A stretch of 64,000 nucleotides of DNA from Ceratopteris richardii. Lineage: Eukaryota; Streptophyta; Polypodiopsida; Polypodiales; Pteridaceae. The stretch lies in assembly GCA_020310875.1 (NCBI GenBank), contig CM035437.1, forward strand, positions 48,311,296-48,375,295, given 5' to 3'. Positions 48,224 to 61,906 of the stretch are shown one piece after another. The position numbers were made by a program, and so were the translations under genes. The notes below the pieces were generated by a model, which saw only the letters and a program-made list of their open reading frames with translations, searched no databases and was not told the DNA's origin. How positions within the stretch are numbered: the stretch's first letter is position 1; each line of letters opens with the position of its first letter.

Positions 48224-48303
48224 TTCTTCTTCTTTTCTTCTTCTCTTCTTCTTCTTCTTCTTCTCCTTCTTCTTCTTCTTCTTCTTCTTCTTCTTCTTCT
48301 TCT
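48103..48303. repeat. (TTC)n microsatellite, copy 2
   Basis: Counterpart of 16871-17072, broken by several one- or two-base changes (for example near 48154, 48172, 48235 and 48243), so all three phases of the triplet occur. Confidence 0.95.
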
Positions 48304-48572
48304 TTGACATAAAAGGAATGTACAAGAATGACCTAAAACAACAATACAACAAGTGCAATATATGAAGAACGGTACAAAAAGAAAATGCTAATGTCGACGA
48401 ATGAGTGAGGTGGCAAGAAACAAATGTGCCATCACTCTTGGTAGATAAATCTAGTAAGTCTCAATGAAGTATCCCTAACATATACCGGTGGTGACCACTA
48501 TACATGTCAGAGAAATGAAAAAGTGATATGTGTCAACCTGGAACATCACATGTTGAGCTTGATATTTTAGCA

Positions 48573-49352
48573 CTCCCCCTCAAGCTCAACGTCATGTCCT
48601 CTAATCCAAGCATCTTCTGAAACGTCTTCACCTTCTCTGATCCAAGTGCTTTACTGAAGATATCAGCAACCTGCTCATATGTCCACACATAAACAAGATC
48701 AATATCACCTCCAAATACCTTCTCACTGATGAAGTGATAATGTACCTTGATATTCTTTGTTCTAGCATGAAAAACAGGATTTCATGCTAACTGAATGCTA
48801 CTAAGATTATCACAATAGATTATGATTGGCTTTTGCACATTCTATCTGGAATGCTACCAACCCAATCTACATCGGTGTATCCATGAACGTGCAACCCTAC
48901 ACCAACTTCATAAAGCAATGCATAATCCAAGGTAGCACTCACATAATGTAGAGTGTGCCTTAGAGCATCCAAATGTGGCTTCCTAGAAACCTGCATAAAT
49001 TGACTTTCAAGTCAACAGTGTAGCTTAGATCAAGCCTTGTAATTGTGAGATATATCAAGCTTCCCATAATTTTCCTGTACATAGTATCATTTTCCAATGC
49101 TTCACATGTCAGAATCCTGCATAAGGAGTTGCTTTACCTCATTAATGCTTGCTTCATTGTCACCTCCTACGATCAATCATCAACATAAATAGCCACAATC
49201 GTGATGCCATCATCACCCTTCCTTGCATATAATGAATGATCTGCATCACAAATAGAAAATCCAACAGTAGTCAAATAATCAGTAATCCTTGCATGCCAAG
49301 CACGAGTGGCTTGTTTAAGCCCATACAAAGCCTTTTGCAACCTAGAACCTGC
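48573..49352 (-). pseudogene. Copia element D relic, copy 2
   Basis: Counterpart of 17342-18120. A missing base near 49175 ends the RT frame right after AIYVDD, so the motif here reads YVDD where copy 1 reads YVDE. Confidence 0.85.
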
Positions 49353-50449
49353 ACAATGCCTTTGACTTTTTCTTTCCTTTCTATATATTTTAATGTATTG
49401 GGAATTGAATGAGAAATTGTAATGGCTGGCTGAGCCTGATGACTCATTGTTGGAAAACAATGTTCGACACACAACACCAATATCTTCGTTGCTTTTCTAA
49501 GTCTACTTCCCCCCACCCACGTGATTCTAGACTTCCTGCCTCACATCCTTACTCAACGTACGCCACTTCATGAACCCCGCAACTACCATCTTCCTGCCAT
49601 CACTCCTCGACTAGGTGTGCACGATACCTCGACCTTCTCCCTCTCTCTACTCCCTTTCTACCTTATTATGATAGCCTCTCACTCCTCCTAACCGCCCTCT
49701 CGGGGTGCCTCATTTGTCATTTATCAAGCTTGGTTGGTTGGTTTGTCATTTTTCAATCTTGGTTGTCTGGTTTATCATTTGTCACTTGTCAAGCTTGGTT
49801 GGTCGTTGTGGTCTTGTTCCAGGTGGAACACGCGATAAATTTTGTTGTGCCACCATCCATGCATTCACATATGGAGCAACACTGAGATTTGCCGACATCT
49901 TCTAAGAAATGAAAAGAAGAGTGAAAAAAAGAGACAGTAAATGAAAAACTAACCAATCATTAGCTTGTAAGTACATTACATTTGGTGATGTAGAAGGCCA
50001 CACATTCTTATGGCAAGCTGTAGTACCACTACTCTATGCCAAGAAATTAACAATGATTCAGCTTTCACTATCAATGATATCATTTTTCCTAATTTAACAA
50101 TGATTCAGCTTTCATTATCAAGTTATCCTTTTTCCTAGCCAATCACAATTATTTTATTTCTCCCATTCAACCACAACCATCACGGTAATCAAGCTCGTTG
50201 AATTCCTTCTGGAGAGGATTCAAAACCTTCTTATTCACTCCATTCTCTTTCTGAAATTCTTATTATATTAATTGTTTCTCCTCCGAAAAATTGTAAATCC
50301 CTTCAATATTGAGCTTAATCATGAATTTCCTTGTGGATTCATGTCCACAAGCACAACATTCTAGAGGATCATAAGAATCTTCTCCCCGTATGTGCAAAGA
50401 GTATTTGTCTACATGGATCTTGTCTTCATCCTTCCTCTATTTTTTCTAA
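49353..50449 (+). repeat. R1 copy b, in 31-kb copy 2
   Basis: Counterpart of 18121-19218. Confidence 0.8.
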
Positions 50450-50920
50450 AGATATTCTTGCTTAGGGGATGCTCCCTAATCATATCCTTTGCATGCCACA
50501 ATGAAAACAAGCACTCAGTATGGTCTTCTAAATTAGTCATTTTCTTCATGTTCCTTGTTTCCCACGGTCAATAATGATACACTTTGATAGCTTTCTACTT
50601 ATGTCCATTTTCACACATTTGAGGATGTCAATGGACTTTGAAAGTGTCAGAGCCCAACTCATATATTATTTGTCCATGCACTTTGATGTTCATGTCTAGA
50701 AGATGACCCATCAGACCACAATCTTGTTAATGAAATTTCAAAGGTAGAATTGCTTGGGGACAAATCCTCATCCTTTTTATCATCTATACCTATTGTTCAA
50801 GAATTTCATATGTAATGTACATATTATACAAGCTACATTTCTGAGATCTCTTCACTTCCTTCAATGACTTCTTTGACTTCATTTTGACATCTGACCTGCC
50901 TTCGAGCACTTCATAATCAT
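50450..50920. other. Non-coding stretch, copy 2 of 19219-19689
   Basis: No recognised feature. Confidence 0.4.
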
Positions 50921-51990
50921 CAATTGGTGATTGCTTTGTTCCAACACACCTTGTCATTTCCATGAGTGACCTAATGTTTCTTTCAGCAACTCATTCTGTT
51001 AATGTGTATACGGCACTATATTGATGTTATATCCCATGTTCGGCCAAAAATGCATTAAAATCAGAAGACATGTATTCCCCATTGATAAGAATGAAGGGTG
51101 TCCATTTTGCATGGTGACAGATTTTCAACCAGAACTAGAAACTGTTTGAAGCATATAAACACTTAGGAATTTGCTTTCAATGGATACACCCATGCATGCC
51201 TGGAAAAATCATCAATGAAACTCACAAAGTAAAGGTAGCTCCCAAAAGAAGGTGTCTACATAGGACCACAGGCATCACTATGAACAAGCTGCAATTTCTG
51301 AGTACCCGTAACAAAACCATCTTTTGGGAAGGAGGAATGGTGCTTTTTTCCCAAAATATAGCCTTCACAAACATGTTTACAAGGTGCCTCAATTTTGGGC
51401 ATAGAGAACACCGTTTCAGATTTCTACAGGCATAGCAAACTAGTGAAATTCAGATACCAAAGCGTGCATGCCAAAGATTTGCATCTGACATAGCCTGAGA
51501 ATCTTGAACTCTATATGCTGAATAATTCACAGATTTTGAATAATCTATGAGCTTATACAACCCATGACATAAAATGCCAAAAGCAATAATGACATTGCCA
51601 TTTGACAAATCATGAACTGTACATCTATCATCAACAAATTTCACAACCAAGATAATCTTGGCTAATTCTAAAATGAATAATAGATTTTTCTTTATCCCTC
51701 ACAATATAAAACCACTACCATCAATAGTAGTCTGAATAATCTTACCAACTCCCATGATAGGATAAGAGGAGTTGTTGGCACATGTGACATAATCCCTTGT
51801 AGGGGTAGGCTCAGGTGAAGTGAAGAAGCTATGCTACAAGGTAATATCTTTGGTTGCCCCACTATCAAAGTATGGAATATCTTAGTCTACTAAAGACATA
51901 CACTGGCCATGAGCAGATGGTTCATAACTACAAAAAGTAGTAAATGCCCATTACTCATTCTGCACAATGTTAGAAAACTCTTTTTTGGTG
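50921..51990 (-). pseudogene. Copia element E relic, copy 2
   Basis: Counterpart of 19690-20760; FDSGATKDIT, KFVDDRCTVHDLSNGNVI and ANLWHARFG are all readable on the minus strand. Confidence 0.85.
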
Positions 51991-52009
51991 TAGAGGCCTC
52001 TGCAGCAAC

Positions 52010-53363
52010 CATTTTGGTATAAAGCAAGGTTGGTTGCCAAAAGTTTTACTCAACCCTATGGCATAGAGTTTGAGGAAATATTGAGTCTAGTAGCTAAGAT
52101 CTCTACCATAAGGAGTTTGATTGCATTTTTCAGCCTCAGAAGGTGGAATATGTACTAGTTGGATGTGAAGAATGATTTCCTAAATGGAAAGCTCAAAGTA
52201 GTAGTCTTCATGGAGCAACCACAAGGCTTTGAAGATGAGAGGCTTCCACATAATGTATGTAGTCTTAAGAAGGCTCTTTATGGACTGACGCAAGACCCAA
52301 GGGCTTGGAACCGAAGAATTGTAGCCTACTTGCTAAAATGTGGATACAATCATCTAAACCTTCCACTCTTTATGAAGAAGGAAGGTAGCAAAACTATTTT
52401 CATTTGTATATATGTTGATTATTTGATCGTTACAAGGGGTGATGAAGCAAAAATCAATGACATAAAGAGGAAGCTTGAATGTGAGTTTAAAATCTTTGAT
52501 TTAGGGATTTTAAGGTACTTCCTTGGGATTGAAGTATTATGCAAAGAAGAAGGTATATACTTGATAAAAATGAAATACATTCGAGATCGTTTGAAGAAGT
52601 TTGGCTTGTGTGATTGCAAGCCCATTTCAATCCATTATAAGTAAATGTTAAACTAAGTGTTCATGAAGGTGAAGAAGTAAAGGATGTGATCATGTATAGG
52701 TCAATAATTGTCTCTCTATTGTATGCTACTATGACAAGAACAAATATTGCACATGTAGTTGGATAATTATCTTCAATTTCTATAGGCACCAAGATTACCT
52801 CATCTTATTGTAGACAAAAGGGTACTTAGGTACCTCAAAGGATTAGTGAATAAAGGGCTATAGTATCCATTTGATGATGGATTAAATGTACAAGCTTATT
52901 GTGATGTTGATTGGGAAAGTTCCAATGATGACAAGAGGAGCACTAGTGGATATGTTATCATGCTAAGGTAGGAGACCATCTCATGGATGTCAAAAAAACA
53001 ATCGATAGTGGCTCTCTCCTAGACCGAAATTGAGTATAGAGGCTTATCACAAGTCTCATGTGAGATTATGTGGATGAAGACTTTTTTTGTGATCTTGATT
53101 TTCAACTTATGCAAGTACCTATTTTTGTGAAAATATAAGTAGCATGTGCTTGGCTCAAAATCTCGTGTTTCCATGCAAGGTCAAAGCATATAGAAGTGCA
53201 TTACCAATTTATTAAAGAGAAGATCATTTTAAAGGATTTAAAGGTGGAGTATGTCAATACAAAGGACCAATATGCTGATATGTTTACCGAAGCTTTGGAT
53301 GGAGCTAAGTTAAAACACTTCAATGCATGCATTGAAATGAAGGACCTAGGCATTGAGACTTGA
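52010..53363 (+). pseudogene. Copia element F RT and RNase H, copy 2
   Basis: Counterpart of 20780-22132. The open stretch 52159-52644 is identical in translation, including YVDY. Extra one-base indels lie near 52771, 53089 and 53169; the last breaks the RNase H frame that is open in copy 1. Confidence 0.9.
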
Positions 53364-53370
53364 GGAGAAG

Positions 53371-53912
53371 TGTTTGAAAATCAAGTCTCAAACATCAAAA
53401 GGAAATCAAGTCTCAAAAATCAAGTCTCAAACATCAAGTGGGCCAATAAAAAAATAAGGACAAAAAGCCTTGGAATCAAATTAGAAGTTCCACCAAACTC
53501 AATCAAATTCAAATCTCATGAATCACCCATTAAAAAGTGCACCTACACTGATTGATCAGTGGTTAACTAGATTGTGCAAAATATAAAAGCTCTATATAAG
53601 CACCATCCTAACTTTTTTTCTTCTATTTTATGCATTCCACAAGTTTTCCCACTTAGTTTATGGAAGTCCTAAACTCCAGTAAGCAGCCCCCTTGCTTTCT
53701 TATCTCATGATTTTGCTCCTCTCAATCGAGAGGTGTAGTTAGGCTTTCACAAAGTCGATTGTATCAAATCACATAGAATTTTTTGCTCTCTCATTGTACT
53801 CATTTTTATTGATTTAAAGCTTCATTTGGTCTCTCAAATAGTCCTTAAAGTTTTCCAAAGTTTCAAGTAGCTTTTACTAGGTGAATTGTGAGAAATTGCC
53901 AAGTTTGTGAAG
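53371..53912 (+). repeat. 3' LTR of element F, copy 2 (right edge uncertain)
   Basis: Counterpart of 22140-22680, starting TGTTTGAAAATCAAG with one extra T. Confidence 0.5.
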
Positions 53913-56740
53913 CTATATCTCTACACGTAGGCAGAGAGTGTTGCAAATAGATAGCCTCTTTTGCGGTGGATGCTTATCCTAGAAGGAACATCCATTTTGC
54001 ATGATTCAAAGCGTTTTGGATAGGGCACAAAGTCATGTTCAAGCTCACAAAGTTTCCTTTTAAGTATCAATACAAGTTCATAGAAAAGTCTAAAATAGTG
54101 AGCATATATCACTCCTTGTGGGCCTAGTGGAGGGAAGACATATTCCACTATTGCATTGGGTAATAGAATCATCCCCCATAATCTCAATGTGATCATAATC
54201 ATGCCTTGTTAGGGAATGGAGGAGTCCTTTATTCCTCAACCTCTATTTTTAATAGAATTTCATAACTATCACTAGATGTTTGCCTCGAGCCCATGTGAAA
54301 AGATCCATAATTCTTGGAAAATGGTATAAGGGAAACAATAAGATAGTTGTTATGGGAATTTCTATCATTTGTATAAAGGAATAATAAAAACCGAACGTAT
54401 GGGATCAAGATCCTGATCGATCAATCTTTAAATTCTCCATTTCTCTTGATTGTGCTAACCTTGTATATGATTCTATGTTTAGAGAATGTCCAAGGCTTTT
54501 GCTTCCCCTTTTCTAATCTTTCTTACCAAGGAGAAGGAAAAGGAGAAGGGCATCAATGCCAAAAATCACACTACATGCTTTTCAATAGAGCGCTTTTGTA
54601 CAATTCCACAACCACACCATTGTGGAGATCCCTCATTGTATGATAAGATGAAGAGATGGGTGGAACACATTTGGGGTTAAGGTTCTCAACATGATAGTAT
54701 ACATTCTCAATCATAGTTTTATGAAAGCACTTCCAAGTAGAACTCTACAAGAAGCATACTTGAGTAAGAAGGTTTTCAAAATGATTACTATGATGTAAAA
54801 GAGAAAGGTCTTAGAGTGGGTGATTTAGTCCTGATTTACATCTTGAAACAACATGCCAACAAGGTGGAGAAAAGAGAATATGGGACCCTTGTCACCAAAT
54901 AAATCTTGACTAGTGGGGTCGTGGAACTTGCCACCCTAGAAGACAAGGTTCTCCCAACTATATAACAAGAGTTCATGTCAAGATCTAGCAAAATCCCCTT
55001 ACCAAGGGAATGTTAGAATGCTTATGTCAAGAAAAACATAGAAAATAAGAAGAAAGGTGGATCAGAGAAGAGCCAAGCCTTAGCTACAAAGCATAAGAGC
55101 AAAATATCATGCTCTCAAGAGCTATCCATACTGGTAATACCCTTAGAGGCTTACTTGGTACATTTATGCAATGTACAAAAAGTGAGCTAGTAATGTTAAT
55201 CCAAGAGTGGATATATGAACATGCAACAAACCTCAATCTTTGGAAGGGGATCATCATAATGTGCATCCAAGGGAACCTCTTCTTATACTAGATCTTTTAA
55301 GCACCTTTTTTTCTAAAGTGTTCTTTCAACCTCAACTCCTCTAAAGTGTTCTTTGAATGTTTGCATGATAATTTTTTGCATCCATCATTTGAATATGTTA
55401 AGATTCTGATGAAACTCTCTACTTTTTTAAACCCCCCTCTTTAATAATTGTACCGGTGAGGAAAAAACCTATGCACGGGGTGAGGTGTAAGGAGAAAATG
55501 ACTAAAAAATACCATGCAATGAACTGAATATGCATAGCTAACACAAGGAGCATTGGACTTCTCGATATTAAGAATTTAATTGGGGTAAAAAGTACTTGAG
55601 ATCTCTGATCATTGAGGCTCCATGCCTTTGTAAAGAAAATATGACCTTGATCCATCATCGCAAATGCAAAAGACTAGAACCAACCACAAAATTTAAACTC
55701 ATGCACTATAGTTACCACAGTGCCTCCTACCACCTCAATTAGATGCTATCAATATTTTGGATGCCCAAGTTTGCCTCTCCTCTATCACCACTTACCCTGC
55801 ATCATAGAAACTCAAACATTTGCCTTAGGCCTAAACCCTATATACACACATATTGTGTCCATTGTCTTCATTCCACCAATATATCATTGTACATGAATCT
55901 CTCTAACTAGTTGGAACTTGGAAGTGGGTGCCTAAAAAATCCCATATTCAGGTCACAAATACATAGACAAAGCTCTCTAATGAAAAAATAGGAAGGCTTG
56001 CACCTTTAATAACACAATGCGCATTGTATGAAATCCATGAGCAACTTTGTAATTGTTTTTCACATTCTTCTTAGTTCATATAATCTGGATAAATCTAAAG
56101 ATACCTCAAAAATGCCTTTTTACCTCAATGATTGTTCGATCTCTTTCTAGATAGTATTGCACCATTCTAATTCATTGCATATACCATGTGTGCCTATAGG
56201 TTATCCTCATGACATGCACCAGAGACCTTGAGCTCGAATTCAGTAGTGCTCTAAGTGGACTAGGGATCTAGATAGACATTAATGGTGGATAGGGACTTTG
56301 GTGTCAGTATGGTGGGATCGAGTCTTTATTCCCTTTTAATTGCTTTCCCATCTGGTCTAATAGTTCCTTTGAATGCTTTCATTGTAGATCCAAGAGTAAA
56401 CGTTTGTTGATGTATGAAACACCACAAGAAATGAATTAATGTGACACTAGAACACCTTTATGGTCACCATTAATCATTGCCACTCCAAACTTTGAGAAAT
56501 GATAGCCTAAAGTGAGAACTTTGCTTCTACAGAAATTCCTAGTCACTAAAATGACATACCTTCAGTATTTTGCTAATTTCCTCCTAGCTCAAGTATTATT
56601 TCTCCATGAAACTTATAAGCTGAAACTAGAAGAGTAGAGCTTTCCAACAAGCTATCATATGCATCAAACGGATCTCTAGAACTCAAGTTATGGCTCTCAC
56701 AAGATGACCCTGTATGACCTTCCAAAACTGGAAATCTTTC
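53913..56740. other. Mostly non-coding, copy 2 of 22690-25500
   Basis: The short integrase-like relic lies near 54690-54890. Nothing else recognised. Confidence 0.4.
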
Positions 56741-56775
56741 ATGTTATAGTAAGAGCGCCTGTTTAAAATTAGAAT

Positions 56776-57077
56776 TCGATGCCTAGCATCGACTTGCAAC
56801 AAGAATTCGATGCCGGGCATCGACTTGGGATGTTTTTGGCCACTTTTCAGCAGGGATTCGATGCCGGACATCGACTTCCCGCATAAAACCTTGATCTTTT
56901 GGACACCAAAACTATAGGTGATTTCATGCACACTTAGAATATGACTTATCAACTGGAATTCGATGCCAGGCATCGAGTTGCCTCCAACAACATCATGTTT
57001 TCAAAACACTTTAGTACTGAATGAAAAATATAAATGAAAATATGACTTATCAGCAGAGATTCGATGCCAGGCATCGA
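56776..57077. repeat. Five palindromic 17-mers, copy 2
   Basis: The motif starts at 56776, 56807, 56858, 56960 and 57061, with the same five variants as copy 1. Spacing differs by one base before the last. Confidence 0.92.
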
Positions 57078-57079
57078 GT

Positions 57080-57484
57080 TGCTTGGAAAACTTGATCTTT
57101 TTAACTCATCACACAGTAGGTAATTATGGAGATGATGGAGAGAGACTCATACACAGAACTTTACTCAGTTCTTTCTCATAGCTATGAAACTCAGAAGTTT
57201 TACAGATGCTTCTCACTCAGAGAATCCCGACTATACACAGTCGTATAAATGAACTCCTTCTTCTACTGCTTCTCTCTATTCTCTCTCTCTCTCAGCGTCA
57301 GTTGATACAAACTAACTTATATAGATTTTCGTATTCTCGTGATTTTAAAAAACTTCTAGAACTAAAGTGAACTAACTTTACAAATATGATACATTTGTGA
57401 ATTTTTCCCTTCACATAGGCATGGGGTTTTCTTCCTAAGATTTGACCTTCAATATATGTCCAGTTAGTGATTGTTTCTCCAACA
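57080..57484 (-). repeat. 3' LTR of element G, copy 2
   Basis: Counterpart of 25840-26245: TGTTGGAG start at 57484 next to the GAGGGGGAGC purine tract. Confidence 0.65.
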
Positions 57485-57521
57485 GCTCCCCCTCAATCAC
57501 TAATTGACATTCCCTGTTTCT

Positions 57522-60003
57522 TCATATCATCTTCTTTTCTTTTACTCCTGCCATGCTTTTGAATCTGCTGGTCTTCACACCATCCAAGCTCTTTGTCATT
57601 ATGTCTACTAACTGATCTTTAGTAGAAATGTACTCCACTTCAATCTCCTTCTCCATGACCTTTTCTCTGAGAAAATGATACTGTATCTCTATGTGCCTTG
57701 TCCTTGCATGAAATACTGCATTTGCTGCAAGATAAAGTGAACTCATATTATCTCCATGTATTGTAGGTGTACCTTGATCAATGCCTAAGCTCTTGAACAA
57801 TGTCTGCATCCATATGACTTCCTTAGCTGCTTCCACAAGTCCTTTGTACTCTGCTTCAGTTGATGATAATGCTACTGTATGTTGTTTCTTTGAACACCAA
57901 CTTACAAGCTTATCACCAATGTATATCATGTAACCATGAGTTGATCTTCTGTCATCCTGGTTACCTGCCCAATCTGAATCACTATAGGCTCTCAACTTCA
58001 AATCTGATGTAAAAGGATAATATAATCCTTCCTTTATAGTTCCTTTGATATATCTGAGAACTCTTTGACCTGCAATCCAATGTGGGTCCTTTGGGACAAT
58101 GCATGAATTGTGACAAAACTCCCACTGCATAACTAAGATCAGGTCTTGTTAGTGTAGCATAAATCAAACTACCCACAAGAGATTGATACTTCCTCATATC
58201 TTTGTATTTTGCACCATCATATTACTGAGCTTGTGATTAACTTCAAGTGGAGTTGAAGCTTTCTCTACAATTTTCCATATCAAACTTCTTCAACAAGTTC
58301 AGAAGATACCTTTCTTGTGATACATATATGCCATGATCTGTATAAGTGACTTCCATTCCAAGAAAGTATGACACTCCTAGGTCACTGATCTTGAACTCTT
58401 TCTCAAGTAATCTCTTACCTCCTTGATTCCTTCATCTGAAGTACCTGTGATTATAATGTCATCTACATAAATACAAATGTAGATTGTACCTTCCTCTGTT
58501 CTTTTGATAAGTAGACTTGAATCTGCTTTTGAACTTTGATATCCAAGATCATTGAGATACTTCACCAGTCTATAGTTCCAAGCTCTTGGAGCTTGCTTCA
58601 ATCCATACAATGCTCTTCTCAACCTGCAAACAAAATTTGGATACCTGGAATCTATAAATCCTTGAGGTTGTTCCATGTATACCTCATCTGATATGTATCC
58701 ATTCAAGAATGCATTCTTTATATCCAATTGACTTAGGGTCCAGCCTTTTGAAGCTGCAATAGCAATGATTGTCCTTATAGTTGACATCTTAGCTACGGGA
58801 CTAAATGTCTCATCATAATCTATGCCATAGGTCTGGGCATAGCCTTTCACCACCAATCTAGCTTTGTATCTGGCTATACTTCCATCTGCAAGCTTCTTCA
58901 CTTTATAAACCCATTTATTTCCAATAACTTTCTTACCATTTGGTTTAGGAACAAGTTCCCATGTCTTGTTCTCCTCCAGTGCATTGAACTCTTCCTTCAT
59001 TGCTTCTTCCCATTGCTTCTTACCTTTAGCTTCATCATAGTTCTGGGGTTCTTCATCATCTTTGACCATATATGCATAGTTCTTCTGAGTTATGTAAGAA
59101 GTATCATAAGAATACCTTTCTGGTTGTCTTCTAGTCCTGCTTGACCTTCTTGGTTCACATTCTTCATAAGTGTCTGGATACATTTCTTCATCAAATATAG
59201 GAGCTTCTTCATTTCTTCTTGTTAATCCACTTGTGGATGTACTTGCTTGCATATAGTCTTCATCTCTATTTTCCTGCACAAATTGATTTTCCTTTCTCAC
59301 ATCTTCTTACCTCTTCTTCAAATTCTTCAGCTGTATGACTTTGATCTGCATACCAACTTTTCTGTTCATCAAATGTAACATCTCTAGAAACAATAAATTG
59401 TTTTGTTAGAGGATTCCACAACCTGTAACCCATCTGCTTTTCATCATAAACCAATGAACACATATTTTTCTGCCTTTGGTTCAAGTTTATGCTAAGTTGT
59501 GATGGCACATAAGCATATGCAATTGATCCAAACACTCTACAATGATCTAGTGTTGGTTTCTTACCCACCAAGCTTCATATGGAGTCATTCCATTCAGAGC
59601 TGCACATGGTAATCTATTCACAAGATATGTAGCTGTATTTACAGCCTCAGCCCAAAGATAATTTGGACAGTTCTTCTCCTTTAGCATAGCTCTAGCAAAC
59701 TCAACCAAAGTCCTGTTCCTTCTTTCTGCTACACCATTTTGTTGTGGTGTATACCTGCAAGTTATTTCTCTCTTAATACCTGCATTCCAAAGATAATCAT
59801 TGAACTCTTGGGAGAAATATTCTCCCCCTCCATCAAACCTCAGTCTCTTAAGCTTTTGACCTGTGACTCTCTCTGCATATGCATGAAAATGCTTGAAAGC
59901 TCCAAACACTTCTGATCTTTCCTTCAAAACATATAATGTTATCCATCTTGTAGCATCATCAATGAAAAGAACATAATACCTTGAGCCACTGATAGAATGA
60001 AAA
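57522..60003 (-). pseudogene. Copia element G pol, copy 2, with several frameshifts
   Basis: Counterpart of 26283-28765. The frameshift of copy 1 at 27130 is absent here (ISDLGVSYFLGMEV is continuous). Other one-base differences break the frame: near 58094, 58222, 58260, 58413, 59280, 59449, 59492 and 59566. Nearly all are a base gained or lost in a run of identical bases. Catalytic motifs (DGGGEYFS, YVDD, SDSDWAG) are present. Confidence 0.9.
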
Positions 60004-61906
60004 GGTAACTCTCAATTAATAATAATAATAATGATATTCAGAATGTGTAGTTGTACGCGAAGGTCACACCCCTAACCCATACTTATCTTTTGAATGGCTA
60101 CTTATCCATCCCAAAACATTCTATGCACCAACAATGTACTAGTTGTTGTGTGTGGAAAACTCAATCTTAAACTATGATTCTTATAATAAAAACTTAATCT
60201 TAAACTATGATTCTTATAATAAAAACAGTACTTTTTTCTTCACATTATAGAATCTTCTTACATGTTTTGTTTTGATTTTTTCTTTCATAGTTTATATGCC
60301 TCATTAGGCATTTCTATTTGTCGATTCATGGTTCAAGAAATCGGAGAGAGAAGGAGAACCCACTTAGAATTGATGGCACATTGAAGGATTTCCCATAAGC
60401 TAGACCTTGATTTTAGAATCTATTTTCTAACATAGTTGAATTATGTTTTATCTTGACATTGATTTTAGAATCTATTTTTGAGCATAATTGAATTATATTT
60501 TATCTTTCTAATGAATCCAGTAGCTTTGCAAGGGCATTTTTCATATGTATTGCTTGTATGCTAATCAAGCTCATTCCATTTTTCATTTTACGAGAGATAA
60601 ATGGCTTAATAGAGACAATGGTCTAAATTTTAGTACAAAAATGTCAATTTGAAATGATACTTAGCCTCTTCTTCAATGATGTTTATACATTCCTTAGTTC
60701 ATTAAAATATTTCTTCAACAAATTCCTTGTAGGGTTTCTCATTGATAGCTTCTAATTTGAGATAATGCCATCAAATTCATGAAGGTTGGAATCTTTCACA
60801 AGGAGCTAAGTTTGTCCTCACAGTATACTCCATATCTATGTTGAATGTCTTTAACTACAAATCTTCTCTTATCCCAAGCTATGGTACGACGCTTAAGCAC
60901 TTTTTCTTTCATTTATTTGATATCCTTTTATTTTTCATTGATGTTTTTACATTTATTCCATGGAACCAATATTATGTTTAACTCCACACAAATTGATATG
61001 TATTCTATAGTTTTGAATGATTTTTCTATAAATTGATTTTTGAAAATGTTCCTAGAAATTAATCCCAATCAAATAATATAGGTTTCAAACCCTGTGATTG
61101 AATAATTGGCATCTCCTAAGATGTATGCATAGAGATTTCTTTCTTGCAAATATGCTTCCAGCCTTAGCGACCATCCTCAGTAGTTGCGTCGATCAACTTT
61201 GTCAATTGGAAAAGGAGTACCATCACCCATAATGTATATATATGATGATGCTCTAATTCCATTGTGAGTAGGTGATGACAAAGTATAAATATGAGAAGGT
61301 CTTTGTAAAAACCTCTTCTAGAGTAGCCTATTCTTTCTTGGACATTGTAATAGGCATTTAATGCTATCAAAAGATGCATAAGTATGACCATAGCATTTTG
61401 TAGCATTGATCTCAATTTTTCTTAGTGAGAATAGACTAAACTTAGATTCTACTCTAGAGAAGAAAAGCTTCCATTTTATGGAAGAAGTCCCTCACAAAAA
61501 TATTGAGAACTCATAATCTCTTGTGAATTGAGAAAAGTCCTTTTGCAAAGCTTCAAATGAGAAGGTAAGTGAGCTAACACAAGTTATATTTCACAAATTC
61601 AGAATGACTATAGAATGAGGAGAATTTTACAACTCCTACCACAATTTTGGAAGATGGTAATTCTTTACAAAAGGACAAAAACAGATAAACACACCCAATG
61701 AAGTCCAATAAATGTAATTGCCTTGATTTTCTCAATATCGATTTCATGGTACTGCCTCTTTTCATCTAGAATAAAATAAGTTCTTAGTGAAGTTAATCGT
61801 CCTCACGGTATCAATCCAATTCTCAATGAGGTGATTTACAGAGGTGGATTATCATTCGGAAAGAAACTTATCGTGTTCGAGCAATCTGTGATGAAAATGC
61901 AATGAC
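60004..61906. other. AT-rich non-coding stretch, copy 2 of 28766-30667
   Basis: Nearly identical to copy 1, including both tandem duplications (about 60161-60228 and 60408-60509). Confidence 0.6.
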